From Acidobacteriota bacterium (GTDB lineage Bacteria; Acidobacteriota; Terriglobia; Acidiferrales; UBA7541): a stretch of DNA of 64,000 nucleotides. The notes beneath the pieces are model-generated. The model had not been told where the DNA came from. It did not search any database and saw only the letters and a program-made list of their open reading frames with translations. Where the stretch lies: assembly GCA_013289695.1 (NCBI GenBank), contig JABCZK010000012.1, forward strand, positions 1 to 64,000. Direction: 5' to 3'. Positions 8,959 through 18,372 of the stretch are shown piece after piece. How positions within the stretch are numbered: position 1 is the first letter of the stretch; the number at the start of each line of letters is the position of its first letter. Both the position numbers and the translations under genes were made by a program.

Positions 8959-9948
8959 CTAGTCGCCCGCAGATGCGGTACTGTTCGCGAAAAACGCGTC
9001 CACTTTATCGAGGATCTCTGCCGCCGCGTGCGCGTGGTGCACGGCGTAACGTAATTCGCCGCCGTTGCGCACGCCGTGCGTGAACAGGCTGGCGAACTGC
9101 TTCATCTTGCCGATCGCGTCCGGCATTTCGGCGGCGATCAGGCTGCGGAAATATCCTGAGAGCAAATGGTAGCGATCCACGTCAGTAGGCTCGTCGTAAC
9201 GGCCCGTGGCAAGGAAGTCCGCAAGCTGCCGAAAAATCCAGGGATTCGACGAAGCGGTGCGCCCAATCATCACCGCGTCGCAACCAGTCTCTGCCACCAT
9301 GCGCACGGCGTCCTGCGGCGTGCGAATGTCGCCATTGCCGATCACCGGAATGCGCACGGCCTGCTTCACCGCGCGAATCACGCTCCAATCCGCCGAGCCG
9401 CTGTAACCTTGCATGCGCGTGCGTGGATGCACGGCGATCGCTTCAATGCCGGCCTGCTCTGCCATGCGCGCCACGTCCACCGCAACGATATGAATTTCGT
9501 CCCAGCCCGAGCGGATCTTGATCGTCAGCGGAATGGCCACGGCGGCGCGCACCGCGCGCAATAATTTTTCCAAATGCACCAGATCGCGCAGCAAACCGGA
9601 GCCGCCGCACTTCACGACTTTTTTCACCGGGCAGCCCAGGTTGATGTCCACCTGATCGAAGCCCAGATCCTCTGTAAGCGCGGCCGCGGACGCCATCACC
9701 TGCGGATCGGAGCCGAAAATCTGCGCGGCGATGGGATGTTCATCCGCATCGAAATATAAATAATGTAGCGTGCGCGCGGAATTGCGCGTCAGCCCTTCGG
9801 CGCTGGTGAATTCGGTCATGATCAGGCCGCAGGAGCCCAGCGAGCGAATCACGCGGCGAAACACCGTGTCGGTAACGCCGGCCATCGGCGCGAGAATTGT
9901 CGCCGGACGGATCACGTTGTTCCGAATATTCAATTCAGCAGGAATCAT
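8959..9948 (-). CDS. dus: tRNA-dihydrouridine synthase (DusB-like)
   Basis: 329 residues. It is an FMN TIM-barrel enzyme: LAPMAGVTDTVFRR, QIFGSDPQVM, DINLGCPVKKVVKCGGSGLL (catalytic Cys in LGCPV), HPRTRMQGYSG, and IGNGDIRTPQDA for phosphate binding. It reduces uridines in the tRNA D-loop with NADPH. The ATG overlaps the end of the BlaI-type gene by 14 bases and has GAGGCG upstream. It is the last gene of the minus-strand operon. Confidence 0.94.
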   Translation of the reverse strand: MIPAELNIRNNVIRPATILAPMAGVTDTVFRRVIRSLGSCGLIMTEFTSAEGLTRNSARTLHYLYFDADEHPIAAQIFGSDPQVMASAAALTEDLGFDQVDINLGCPVKKVVKCGGSGLLRDLVHLEKLLRAVRAAVAIPLTIKIRSGWDEIHIVAVDVARMAEQAGIEAIAVHPRTRMQGYSGSADWSVIRAVKQAVRIPVIGNGDIRTPQDAVRMVAETGCDAVMIGRTASSNPWIFRQLADFLATGRYDEPTDVDRYHLLSGYFRSLIAAEMPDAIGKMKQFASLFTHGVRNGGELRYAVHHAHAAAEILDKVDAFFANSTASAGD

Positions 9949-10399
9949 CGCGCCTCTTCGCCGTCATTGACTCCTCGGATGAGTCATCATCTAAAATTCG
10001 CGTCGACGAATTATTAGCTGTGACAGTTGCGGCCGCCGCACGCGCGCGTGGCGCGTCGCAGTTTAATTGCGCCAGTAGCGCTTCCTTTGAGCCGCCGAAA
10101 AAATTCTCGATCACGTGGCCCAGCGCCTGCGTGCGCGCTTCTTCGGCGCTCAGGTTCGGGCGGTACATATACGCGCGGCCGACTTTTCGGCGCTCGACGA
10201 CACCTTTGCGCGCCAGCCGGTCCATGATGGTCATAATCGTGGTGTAAGCGCGCGGCCGTCGCACAGCCAGACTGTCGCGAATCTCTCGCACCGTGGCCTG
10301 GCCCTTGGGCCAGAGCGTGTTCATGCAGTCCAGCTCCAGCGGCGCAAGGTCCAGCAGCGCGCGGCGCGGCGGCGGAATTCGTGTGTTGAGCTCAGCCAT
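9935..10399 (-). CDS. BlaI/MecI/CopY-family transcriptional repressor
   Basis: 154 residues from ATG 10399; an in-frame GTG at 10411 would add four. LAPLELDCMNTLWPKGQATVREI starts the winged helix, and YTTIMTIMDRLARKGVVERRKVGRAYMYRP contains the recognition helix and wing. This is the full BlaI pattern. A low-complexity tail rich in Ala, Asn, Ser and Asp follows. BlaI repressors are normally inactivated by a BlaR1/MecR1-type M56 sensor protease, but none is adjacent here. It lies between an exonuclease gene and dus in the operon and overlaps dus by 14 bp. Confidence 0.88.
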   Translation of the reverse strand: MAELNTRIPPPRRALLDLAPLELDCMNTLWPKGQATVREIRDSLAVRRPRAYTTIMTIMDRLARKGVVERRKVGRAYMYRPNLSAEEARTQALGHVIENFFGGSKEALLAQLNCDAPRARAAAATVTANNSSTRILDDDSSEESMTAKRRDDSC

Positions 10400-10423
10400 G
10401 AAGGTTCGCACCCGCGCTCGAGT

Positions 10424-11476
10424 TCACCGCGTACCGCCGGTGTTACGCGGCGCGCCGGGCGCAGTCCGCTGCGAAGAGTTACCCTCAGCAGCCTCCGCCG
10501 AGCGCGCGGCATCCTCGCCGGCCAAAAATTTGTCTGTGCGTAAAAGCGCCCGATGCAGCGCCGCATTTCGCTCGGTCCACTCATCGCCGCCGGATGCGCC
10601 TTCCAGCGTCGCGCGCATCGCCGCCATTTTCGAGTCCATGTCGTCCAGAAAATGCAGCGCGATCGCTTCGCGCGTTTGCGGCAAGGAAGGCGAGCCAAAT
10701 TCGTACGTGCCGTGATGGCTCAGGATCAAATGCTCAATTAGGATCGCAAGTGGCTCCGGAAAACCGGGGATCGCCTTGATCTTTTCGCGCACCAGTAGCG
10801 TGCCGATCGTGATATGGCCTAGCAGACGGCCCGCGGTGGTGTAATTCGTCGCGCGCTGGTAGCTAAGTTCGTCAATTTTGCCGATGTCGTGCAGCACGAT
10901 GCCGGCAAGCAGCACATCGGCGTCCAACTCGGGATAGTGCGCCGTGACGGTGCGCCCCAGGCCGATCAGGCTGACAGTGTGCTCCAGCAATCCGCCGACA
11001 AACGCGTGATGCATGCTCATCGCCGCGGGTGCGCGCTTCAGTTTCGGGACGATCGCCGGATCGTTCACCACGATTTCCAGCAATTGCTTGATCCAGGGAT
11101 TCTTGATCGCAGCAACGGCCGCGCCTAGGTCGGCATACAATTTCTCGACGTCGTGCTTCGTGTGCGCGAGAAAGTCAGAAAGTTCGTAATCGCGCGCGGC
11201 CGCCGGAACAATCTGCTCCAGTGTCATTTCTTTCTGGCCGTTATACAGCTTCACGCGACCGCGAATCTGTACCACGTCGTCCGCTTCGAAAGTTTTCGCC
11301 AGCGCCTCGAAGTTGTCCCACATTTTCGCGGGAATCGAGCCGGTACGGTCGCGCAGCGCCAGCTCCAGCCAGGATTTCCCAGTGCGCTGCGATGTGCGGA
11401 TTTCTTTCACGCCGACGAGAAACAACGATGTGATGGCTTGTCCGTCCTGCAAGTCGGAAACGTAATGCGATTTCAT
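10424..11476 (-). CDS. YhaM-like 3'-5' exoribonuclease (OB-fold + HD domain)
   Basis: 350 residues. Residues 10-95 form an OB-fold nucleic-acid-binding domain (GVKEIRTSQRTGKSWLEL, VQIRGRVKLYNGQKEMTL). Residues 150-310 form an HD phosphohydrolase domain: MHHAFVGGLLEHTVSL, LHDIGKIDEL (HD pair), and HLILSHHGTYEFGSP. This is the architecture of YhaM, a metal-dependent 3'-5' exonuclease of Firmicutes. The last 35 residues are disordered. The ATG overlaps the surA stop (ATGA), which indicates translational coupling. Confidence 0.85.
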   Translation of the reverse strand: MKSHYVSDLQDGQAITSLFLVGVKEIRTSQRTGKSWLELALRDRTGSIPAKMWDNFEALAKTFEADDVVQIRGRVKLYNGQKEMTLEQIVPAAARDYELSDFLAHTKHDVEKLYADLGAAVAAIKNPWIKQLLEIVVNDPAIVPKLKRAPAAMSMHHAFVGGLLEHTVSLIGLGRTVTAHYPELDADVLLAGIVLHDIGKIDELSYQRATNYTTAGRLLGHITIGTLLVREKIKAIPGFPEPLAILIEHLILSHHGTYEFGSPSLPQTREAIALHFLDDMDSKMAAMRATLEGASGGDEWTERNAALHRALLRTDKFLAGEDAARSAEAAEGNSSQRTAPGAPRNTGGTR

Positions 11477-12600
11477 TGACCGTTGACTTTAGGCAGCGGC
11501 AGCTTTTTCTTTTCTTTCTTCTTCGCCGCCACGTCGGGCGTCGGCTGCACTTCCGTAATCACGCTGGCTCCGGCCACCGCGGCGGTGTCCGTATAGCCCG
11601 GCTTCACCATCACGTAACTTTCCGTGCGCAGCGTCCCGAGATAATCGCGCATCTGCGGTTGCATTTTCTGCATGTACAGGCGATTCATGATTTCGTTTTC
11701 CACTTTGGCCTGCGGCTGCAAACCGGCCTGGTAGTGATTTTCGACCTTCAGCACTTCGAATCCGGTCTTGGTCTGGATCACGTCGGTAATTTGGCCCTTC
11801 TCCATTTTGAAGACAACTTCTTCCAACTGTGGCGCCAGTTCGCTTTGCTTAAAGGTTCCCAGGTCACCGCCGTCTTTCGCGGTGCTGCCTTCGGAATAGC
11901 GCTTGGCGATTTCGTTGAAGTCGTCGCCCTTCATGACGCGATTGCGCAAATCCTCCGCCTTCTTCTGCACGGATTCGATCTCTTCCGGGCTTTTGCCTTC
12001 GGTGCTCAGGAAAATCTCGGACAGCACCACCTGCTCGGGCCGCGTGAATTCCTGCGGATGCGCGTCGTAATATTGTTTCACTTCATCGTTTCCAATGTTG
12101 ATGTGCGAGCCAACTTCCCGCCGCACCACTTCCTGCGTGAGCAGCCCATTGCGAATCGTTGTCTTGTAATCTTCCCAAGCCAGGCCCGAGCCTTCCACGG
12201 CCTTCTCGAGATCTTCGAGACTGGCCAACCCGTTCTGCTTGCGCACATCATCCAGCCGCTTGATCACGTCGGACTCAACGCTGACACCCATGTCTTTCGC
12301 GCGCTGCACCATCAGCGATTGATCAATCAGCCCGCGCAGCAAATCCTTCTGCTGCTCCTTGAACTCCGCGAAGAGCTTCTCCTGCGGGCAGCCTTGGCAA
12401 TCGTGCGCCACTTCTTCGCGCAGTTGCTCTTCGGCCTTTTGATAGTCGGACATGGTGATCACGTCGTTGTTCACGCGCGCGATAATCTCTTCAACCACCA
12501 AAGACTTGGTCTGCGCGCGCGCCCCGGAGGGAACCAGCGCCGCGCCCGCGACGAGGGTACCGGTGAGAATCCAGACAGATGCAAAATTCAGATTTTTCAT
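11473..12600 (-). CDS. SurA-like periplasmic chaperone/peptidyl-prolyl isomerase
   Basis: 375 residues from ATG 12600. It has a signal peptide (hydrophobic core about residues 9-25, ending SGARA). The SurA N-terminal helical domain covers about residues 30-165 (IIARVNNDVITMSDYQK, LIDQSLMVQRAKDMGV). A parvulin domain covers about residues 190-285 (AKRYSEGSTAKDGGDLGTF, TKTGFEVLKV). The tail is Lys-rich. It should help fold outer-membrane proteins in the periplasm. The gene follows mfd by 27 bp and overlaps the exonuclease start by 4 bp. Confidence 0.88.
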   Translation of the reverse strand: MKNLNFASVWILTGTLVAGAALVPSGARAQTKSLVVEEIIARVNNDVITMSDYQKAEEQLREEVAHDCQGCPQEKLFAEFKEQQKDLLRGLIDQSLMVQRAKDMGVSVESDVIKRLDDVRKQNGLASLEDLEKAVEGSGLAWEDYKTTIRNGLLTQEVVRREVGSHINIGNDEVKQYYDAHPQEFTRPEQVVLSEIFLSTEGKSPEEIESVQKKAEDLRNRVMKGDDFNEIAKRYSEGSTAKDGGDLGTFKQSELAPQLEEVVFKMEKGQITDVIQTKTGFEVLKVENHYQAGLQPQAKVENEIMNRLYMQKMQPQMRDYLGTLRTESYVMVKPGYTDTAAVAGASVITEVQPTPDVAAKKKEKKKLPLPKVNGQ

Positions 12601-12627
12601 GGGGTTCACCCGCCTCAAATTTTAGCC

Positions 12628-15600
12628 CTACGATTGTAGTTGTAGCAATACGTTTCTCGTTGCACCCATTGGACCGCCCTGGATGCTCTTCCAGTCCAGC
12701 CACAACACTCCGGAGGGGTCCAGACGCATCCCCCTTCTTTTGCGCAGCAATTTCACCACGCGGTCGGGCCCCAGCGGCGTGTCATCGTAGAATTTGATGG
12801 CCACTTGATCACCCTTGCGGTCAATCGTCGCCACCAAGAGCTTTTCCGCTAACGCCTTCAGAACCGCGTAATCCAGCAAGTTCTCCACTGATGGTGGGGG
12901 CGGGCCGAATCGATCTTCCAACTCCTGTCGCACCTCCGCCCGGTCGGCATCGCTGGTGACGCTGGCAATGCGCTTGTAAATTCGCAGGCGCAGGTTCTCG
13001 CTATCAATATACTCAGGTGGGATGCGGATTTCCTGTCCCAGGTTGAGTGTGGCCCGGCGTTCAGGCGTCAGCGCCTCACCTTTGCGTTCGGCGACGGCGC
13101 GCTCCATCATCTGGCAGTACATGTCGAACCCGACCGCCTCGATGTGGCCGTGCTGTTCGCGCCCCAGCAAGTTCCCTGCCCCGCGCAATTCCAGGTCGAG
13201 CGCCGCGATGCGGAAGCCTGCGCCCAGGTCGCTGAATTCTTTCAATGCTGCGAGGCGCTGCCGAGCGATCGTTGTAAGAGTGGTGTCTGGCGGCACTAGC
13301 AAGTATGCGTAGGCGCGTTGATTCGAACGCCCGACGCGACCTCTTAATTGGTACAGTTCTGAGAGGCCCATGCGGTCGGCGCGATTGATCACGATGGTGT
13401 TCGCGCGCGGAATATCCAGACCGTTCTCGATGATCGTGGTCGAGACCAGCACGTCCGCTTCGTCGCGTATGAATTGCAGCATCACTTTTTCCAGCTCGGC
13501 TTCGCGCATCTGGCCGTGCCCCACGACTACCCGGGCCTTGGGCACCAGGCGTTTGATCATCGCGGCGAGCGAAATGATGGATTCCACGCGATTGTGCACA
13601 AAGAAGACCTGCCCGTCGCGCGCCAGCTCTTCTTCGATCACGCGTTGCACCAGCGTCTCGGTGAATGGTGCGACGGTGGTCTGAATAGCGAGGCGATCCT
13701 TCGGCGGCGTTTCGATCACGCTCATGTCTCGCAAGCCCACCAGCGACATATGCAGCGTGCGCGGAATGGGCGTCGCGGACATGGTCAGTACGTCCACATT
13801 TTTGCGCATTTCCTTCAGCCGCTCTTTGTGCGCCACGCCGAAGCGCTGCTCTTCATCCACCACCAGCAGGCCGAGGTCCTGAAACTTCACGTCCTTGGAA
13901 AGAATGCGATGCGTGCCGATGAGGATGTCCACTTTGCCCGCTTCCACCTCTTCCAGAACTTTTTTTTGTTCTTTCTCCGTGCGAAACCGGCTGATCATTT
14001 CCACGCGCACTGGAAACGCGGCGAACCGCCGCTTGAAGGTCTGGTAGTGCTGGAACGCCAGCACTGTCGTCGGCGCGAGCACGGCCACCTGTTTCGAGTC
14101 GGCGACGGCTTTGAACGCTGCGCGCATGGCCACTTCCGTCTTGCCGTAACCAACGTCGCCGCAGAGCAGCCGGTCCATTGGCAGATTCGATTCCATGTCG
14201 CGCTTCACGTCTTCAATCGCGCGCTGCTGGTCGGCGGTTTCCTCGAATTCGAAAGCATCGTCGAATTCGTGCGTCCAATTCGTGTCCGACGGAAACGGAT
14301 GCCCCACCGCCATTTTTCGCTCGGCGTAAAGTTCCAGAAGCTGCTCCGCCATGTCGCTGACGGATTTCTTCACGCGCGACTTGCGCGCTTCCCACACCGT
14401 GGTGCCCAGGCGGTCGAGCTGCGGCGCGACGCCGCCGAGAGAGGTGTACTTCTGAATCAGGTCGAGTCGCGCGAGCGGCACGTACAACTTCGCGTCGCCC
14501 GCGTAACGCAACCGCATAAACTCGCCGTTCGCGCCTTCCATGGCCACCTGGCGCAGGCCTTCGAACTGGCCGATGCCGTGATCCACGTGCACCACGTAAT
14601 CGCCGGGTTTCAGATCGCTGAAATCGCTGAAGAAACTCGCGGTCTTGGGCCGCGCGCGCGAACGTTGTGAAGGCGGCGGCAGAGTCTCGAACAGGTCCGC
14701 GTTGCCGTAGAGAACCACCTTCGCATCGGTGAAGACCACGCCTTCGGAGAGCGGCGCCTTCGTAAGCAACATTGCCGAGCCCGGCGCGTTACTGCCCTCT
14801 TCGGCTAGGCGCGTCACGGTGACGTTTTCTTCCAGCTCGCCCATGCGGTAAGGCAATTCAAATTCGTGGCAAATGTCCGCGAAACGCTCGAGCTCTCCGG
14901 TACTGGCGGCGGAGACCATCACGTTTTCGCCGGCCGCGATTCTATTACGCGCTTCCGCGATGAACACCGCGACATTTCCGTGATAGCGCGTGGTCGGTTG
15001 CGTGTGCAGCGTGCGGGTTGCGCCTGCTCCGTCTTGCCCCGCAGCGGAGGTGCCGTTGCCGGATTCCGCCGCCTCAACCGCCAGATGCTCGATCGCGAGG
15101 CGGGGCGCCATCTGCAGCGCCAGATTCCACTCCTCGTCATCGAAAATAAATTTGTCCGGAGGTTCCGCCAGCGGATCTTCCACCGCGTCAAACGCTTCAG
15201 TTAGCTGCGCGCGATATTTTTCAACAGATGCAACCAGCAGCGAAGGTTCATCCGCGATGATCAGCGGCTCGACGGTAAGATCAAACAAAGTGGACTTGCG
15301 ATTCTCGCGAAGAGCTTCGCGAAATTCCCATCCCGGATAAAAACCCCCAGGCGCCGCATCATCTTCCCGCCCGGGCGCAACTGAAACCCGCGCCCGCTCC
15401 AGCACCTCGGCGCGCCGCGGATATTCCGTCAGCGGCAACAGCGTCGCGCGCTCCACAGGATTCGTCGAACGCTGAGTATTGGGATCGAAAGCGCGAATGG
15501 ATTCGATGGTATCGCCGAGCAGTTCCACACGCACCGGCTGCGGCGATTCCGGTGAATAAATATCGATAATTCCGCCGCGCACCGCGAATTGCCCCGGCAT

Positions 15601-16140
15601 CTCGCAAGTAATCTGCTTGTCGTAACCGGCGCTCGACAAGAAATCGATCAGCTCCTGATGCGGAATGGATTCGTCGCGCGCGATGGTGCGCGCCAGTTGC
15701 GAGTAAAATTCGCGGTCGCGCATGCGCCACACCGCGGCCTGCACCGGCACGATCAGCAGATCCGCATCGCCGGTAGCAAAACGCCACAGCGCCACGGCAC
15801 GGTCTTCAGAAATTTCCGCGTGCGGCGAGCGATTTTCGTAGGGCAGCACTTCATGCGCGGGCAAATGCGCCACGCGACGCCCGGGCTTGCCCGTCACTGC
15901 GCGATAAAAGTAACGCACTGGCTCCAGCAGCGCTTCGGCGCGCTGATTTGTATCCACCAACAGAACCGTGGGCCGGCCCAGTTCCGCAAACGCCAGCGGA
16001 ATCAGCAGCGCCTTCGCCGAATCGGTGAGGCCGGCCAGGCGCACTTCGCCGCCACTGCGCCGCAGCGCTTCGAATGTCTCCTCGACAACCGGGCGCCGTG
16101 CCACCCGCGCGAGAAGCTCGCTGACCAAAGGAAGAATCAT
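12628..16140 (-). CDS. mfd: transcription-repair coupling factor Mfd
   Basis: 1170 residues, full length. From N to C it has: UvrB-homology region, degenerate helicase segment, CarD-like RNAP-interaction domain around residues 500-570 ([20 protein letters not shown]), RecG-like translocase with Walker A ([17 protein letters not shown]), DEEQ box ([10 protein letters not shown]) and [12 protein letters not shown], and a TRCF C-terminal domain. It removes RNAP stalled at lesions and recruits UvrA. The ATG overlaps the preceding stop codon by 4 bases. Confidence 0.97.
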   Translation of the reverse strand: MILPLVSELLARVARRPVVEETFEALRRSGGEVRLAGLTDSAKALLIPLAFAELGRPTVLLVDTNQRAEALLEPVRYFYRAVTGKPGRRVAHLPAHEVLPYENRSPHAEISEDRAVALWRFATGDADLLIVPVQAAVWRMRDREFYSQLARTIARDESIPHQELIDFLSSAGYDKQITCEMPGQFAVRGGIIDIYSPESPQPVRVELLGDTIESIRAFDPNTQRSTNPVERATLLPLTEYPRRAEVLERARVSVAPGREDDAAPGGFYPGWEFREALRENRKSTLFDLTVEPLIIADEPSLLVASVEKYRAQLTEAFDAVEDPLAEPPDKFIFDDEEWNLALQMAPRLAIEHLAVEAAESGNGTSAAGQDGAGATRTLHTQPTTRYHGNVAVFIAEARNRIAAGENVMVSAASTGELERFADICHEFELPYRMGELEENVTVTRLAEEGSNAPGSAMLLTKAPLSEGVVFTDAKVVLYGNADLFETLPPPSQRSRARPKTASFFSDFSDLKPGDYVVHVDHGIGQFEGLRQVAMEGANGEFMRLRYAGDAKLYVPLARLDLIQKYTSLGGVAPQLDRLGTTVWEARKSRVKKSVSDMAEQLLELYAERKMAVGHPFPSDTNWTHEFDDAFEFEETADQQRAIEDVKRDMESNLPMDRLLCGDVGYGKTEVAMRAAFKAVADSKQVAVLAPTTVLAFQHYQTFKRRFAAFPVRVEMISRFRTEKEQKKVLEEVEAGKVDILIGTHRILSKDVKFQDLGLLVVDEEQRFGVAHKERLKEMRKNVDVLTMSATPIPRTLHMSLVGLRDMSVIETPPKDRLAIQTTVAPFTETLVQRVIEEELARDGQVFFVHNRVESIISLAAMIKRLVPKARVVVGHGQMREAELEKVMLQFIRDEADVLVSTTIIENGLDIPRANTIVINRADRMGLSELYQLRGRVGRSNQRAYAYLLVPPDTTLTTIARQRLAALKEFSDLGAGFRIAALDLELRGAGNLLGREQHGHIEAVGFDMYCQMMERAVAERKGEALTPERRATLNLGQEIRIPPEYIDSENLRLRIYKRIASVTSDADRAEVRQELEDRFGPPPPSVENLLDYAVLKALAEKLLVATIDRKGDQVAIKFYDDTPLGPDRVVKLLRKRRGMRLDPSGVLWLDWKSIQGGPMGATRNVLLQLQS

Positions 16141-16721
16141 GCTTGCAGTTGTGAAATGCGTTCGACCAGCCGGGAGGTGGAATAGCCGGGTTCGAGCGGC
16201 AGGCGCACCACTTGCCCGCCCGCTGCTGTTACGGCGCCGTCATCTGCGTATGCGTTTTCGCTTGAGCCCGCTTCGCCCCCTTGCGCCAACACTTCCGGCG
16301 CGAGGCGCGCGATGAATTCGCCTGCGGTGGGCTCGTCGAAGATCGCAACGAAGTCCACAGCCGCGAGTGCCGCGAGAATCTCAGCGCGTTCGGCTTGCGG
16401 TGTGATGGGCCGCGCGGGAAATTTTCCGGCAAGTGCGGCGGCCGGTGCTGGACCTGGAGCGCCGATAAGCTTATCGCCCTGTTCCGCCGCCACCCGCACG
16501 CTTTCGTCACTTTGCAGCGCTACGATCAATATGTCGCCCAGGGCGCGCGCCTGTTCCAGCAAACGAACGTGCCCGGGATGCAGCAGGTCAAACGCCCCGG
16601 CCACGCACACCACGCGCTTTCCGTTGCGTTTCCACTCCTGACGTTGGAGAATCAATTCGGATTGCGAGACGACTGCCAATTGCCCATTCCTCGATCCGCC
16701 CCGGCGGAAAAACACAAACAC
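16137..16721 (-). CDS. HldE C-terminal/RfaE2-type nucleotidyltransferase
   Basis: 194 residues from ATG 16721; TTG 16679 is an alternative that better matches the family N-terminus. The cytidylyltransferase fold is shown by CVAGAFDLLHPGHVRLLEQA (HxGH at HPGH), DEPTAGEFIARLAPEVLAQGG and LEPGYSTSRLVERI. This matches D-glycero-beta-D-manno-heptose 1-phosphate adenylyltransferase, which makes ADP-heptose for LPS core. The usual KGGDY near the C-terminus is replaced by QGGEAG. No heptose kinase gene is nearby. It is the first gene of the mfd operon. Confidence 0.8.
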   Translation of the reverse strand: MFVFFRRGGSRNGQLAVVSQSELILQRQEWKRNGKRVVCVAGAFDLLHPGHVRLLEQARALGDILIVALQSDESVRVAAEQGDKLIGAPGPAPAAALAGKFPARPITPQAERAEILAALAAVDFVAIFDEPTAGEFIARLAPEVLAQGGEAGSSENAYADDGAVTAAGGQVVRLPLEPGYSTSRLVERISQLQA

Positions 16722-16732
16722 ACCATTCTACC

Positions 16733-18352
16733 ATGTCGCCAGCAAATGCCGCGGAGCGCTCAGTGAAGCTCTGGCAAATCATTCTCGCGATAGTCGGCGT
16801 GGTATTACTCGCGCTCGGCTCGCGCTGGATTCGCGTCGCGGAACTGCCTAAGCAGGAACTCTGGCTCGACGCAGGCGGCTGTCATACGCCGATGACCGTC
16901 CTCGACCCGCCTGCGGATGTAAAACCCGCAGGAAGCGTGGTCCTTCTGCACGGGCTTGCTGCCAATCGCCGACTGATGATGTATCTCGCCGAAGACTTCG
17001 CCGGCCACGGTTTCCGCGCGTATGCGATTGACCTACCGGGTCACGGCGAGAGCCGCGACGCATTCTCGTTCGCGCACGCGCAGGATTGCGCCGCAGCCGC
17101 CGTCGAATCGCTCATTCGCAGCGGACAGCTGGACCCGAAAACCACGATTTTGCTGGGACACTCGATGGGCGCGGCGATTGCCATACGCATGGCCGATCGC
17201 GATCCTGTCGCCGCTACCATTGCGCTTTCGCCCGCGCCGATGAACACGCCGCAGCGCATGCCCGCGAATCTGCTGGTGTTCAGCGCCAGCGCGGATTTGG
17301 GTACTTTGAAACGTGTGGCGCAGAGTCTATCTGACGGAGCCGGCGGCGGGCGCACCGCCCCGGAAGATTTCGTGCAGCAACGCGCGTTCGAGCTGCGCCG
17401 GCTGTCGCGCTCGACTCACACCAGCCTGCTTTCCGATCGCCGCGTGGCACACGATTCCGAAAAGTGGGCCATGCAAGCGCTGTTTCCCGAGATCGCCGAG
17501 GAGACGCTCACGTTGAACCTGGATCTCGCCACGTACGAAACGTTCGGCCAAGGACGCAGACGCCTCGCCGGCGGCACCCTGGGATTGCTCGGCATCCTGC
17601 TGCTGTTTCCGCTGGTTGTAGCCTTGGCCGCAAAATTCGCCGCGCCGTCCGCGGCAACAAACGCTGCTGCATCGCCAAATAAATCGTCGCAGGTTGAATC
17701 GCCAGGAAATCATCCGTCCGTGCGGCTGCTGCTCGCCGAAGGTGCGCTGTGCGCAATGTTCGGCGTGTTGTTGCTAGTCCTCGGTGTGCCGCTCGAATTC
17801 CTGCATCTCTACACCGGCGCGTACCTTGCGTCGCTGCTGCTCATCGTCGGCGTCCTGCTGTTGATTTTCAATTTCGGCTTTGCGATGGAATATGCAGCGC
17901 TGCACATCCGATCACTCGCCGTAGCAGCGATTCTCGGTTTCGCCACCTTCCTCGCCATCGGTGCATGGCTGAACTGGCAGCTCGACGACGCCTGGCTGAA
18001 CGCCCCGCGCTGGCTGCGGTTCGCGGGGTTGCTGCCGGTCACATGGATTTATTGTTTCGCTGAAGAAGTCGTGCTTGGACCGGTGCACCACGGCCTGGAA
18101 CGCGCCGTGCGCTTCGTGGTTTTCCTTCTGCTGCGCGTGGAATTGTTTCTCGCCTGCACGCTCGCCTGGTATTTCTTCGCCAGCGGACAGGTGCTCATCC
18201 CGCTCCTCTTCGTGTACCTTGCGCTATTTTCCATCCTGCAACGGCTTGCTACCGATGCGTTACGGTCTCGCATTGGCTCCGCCACAGCCGCGGCATTATT
18301 TGGTGCTATACTCGCTTCCTGGTTCATTGCCTGCGTTTTCCCTCTAACTTGA
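16733..18352 (+). CDS. alpha/beta hydrolase with multi-TM C-terminal half
   Basis: 539 residues. There is an N-terminal TM helix (about residues 12-30). An alpha/beta-hydrolase domain (about 60-260) has VLLHGLAANRR (oxyanion region), the turn IDLPGHGES and the nucleophile elbow GHSMG. The rest has about eight hydrophobic helices from residue 280 to the C-terminus. The combination suggests a membrane-embedded esterase or lipase-like protein; substrate unknown. It is divergent from the adenylyltransferase gene with only 11 bp between start codons, so one of the two starts may lie further in. Confidence 0.72.
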   Translation: MSPANAAERSVKLWQIILAIVGVVLLALGSRWIRVAELPKQELWLDAGGCHTPMTVLDPPADVKPAGSVVLLHGLAANRRLMMYLAEDFAGHGFRAYAIDLPGHGESRDAFSFAHAQDCAAAAVESLIRSGQLDPKTTILLGHSMGAAIAIRMADRDPVAATIALSPAPMNTPQRMPANLLVFSASADLGTLKRVAQSLSDGAGGGRTAPEDFVQQRAFELRRLSRSTHTSLLSDRRVAHDSEKWAMQALFPEIAEETLTLNLDLATYETFGQGRRRLAGGTLGLLGILLLFPLVVALAAKFAAPSAATNAAASPNKSSQVESPGNHPSVRLLLAEGALCAMFGVLLLVLGVPLEFLHLYTGAYLASLLLIVGVLLLIFNFGFAMEYAALHIRSLAVAAILGFATFLAIGAWLNWQLDDAWLNAPRWLRFAGLLPVTWIYCFAEEVVLGPVHHGLERAVRFVVFLLLRVELFLACTLAWYFFASGQVLIPLLFVYLALFSILQRLATDALRSRIGSATAAALFGAILASWFIACVFPLT

Positions 18353-18372
18353 GCCAGGTCACAGCAGGGGAC

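Noticed and set aside
11476-12639. 387-codon plus-strand frame
   Set aside because: Antisense shadow of the surA-like gene; His/Leu/Arg/Gln-rich composition typical of reverse-strand frames in GC-rich genes.
13474-14670. 398-codon plus-strand frame
   Set aside because: Antisense shadow of mfd with the same His-rich composition; mfd has complete family motifs.
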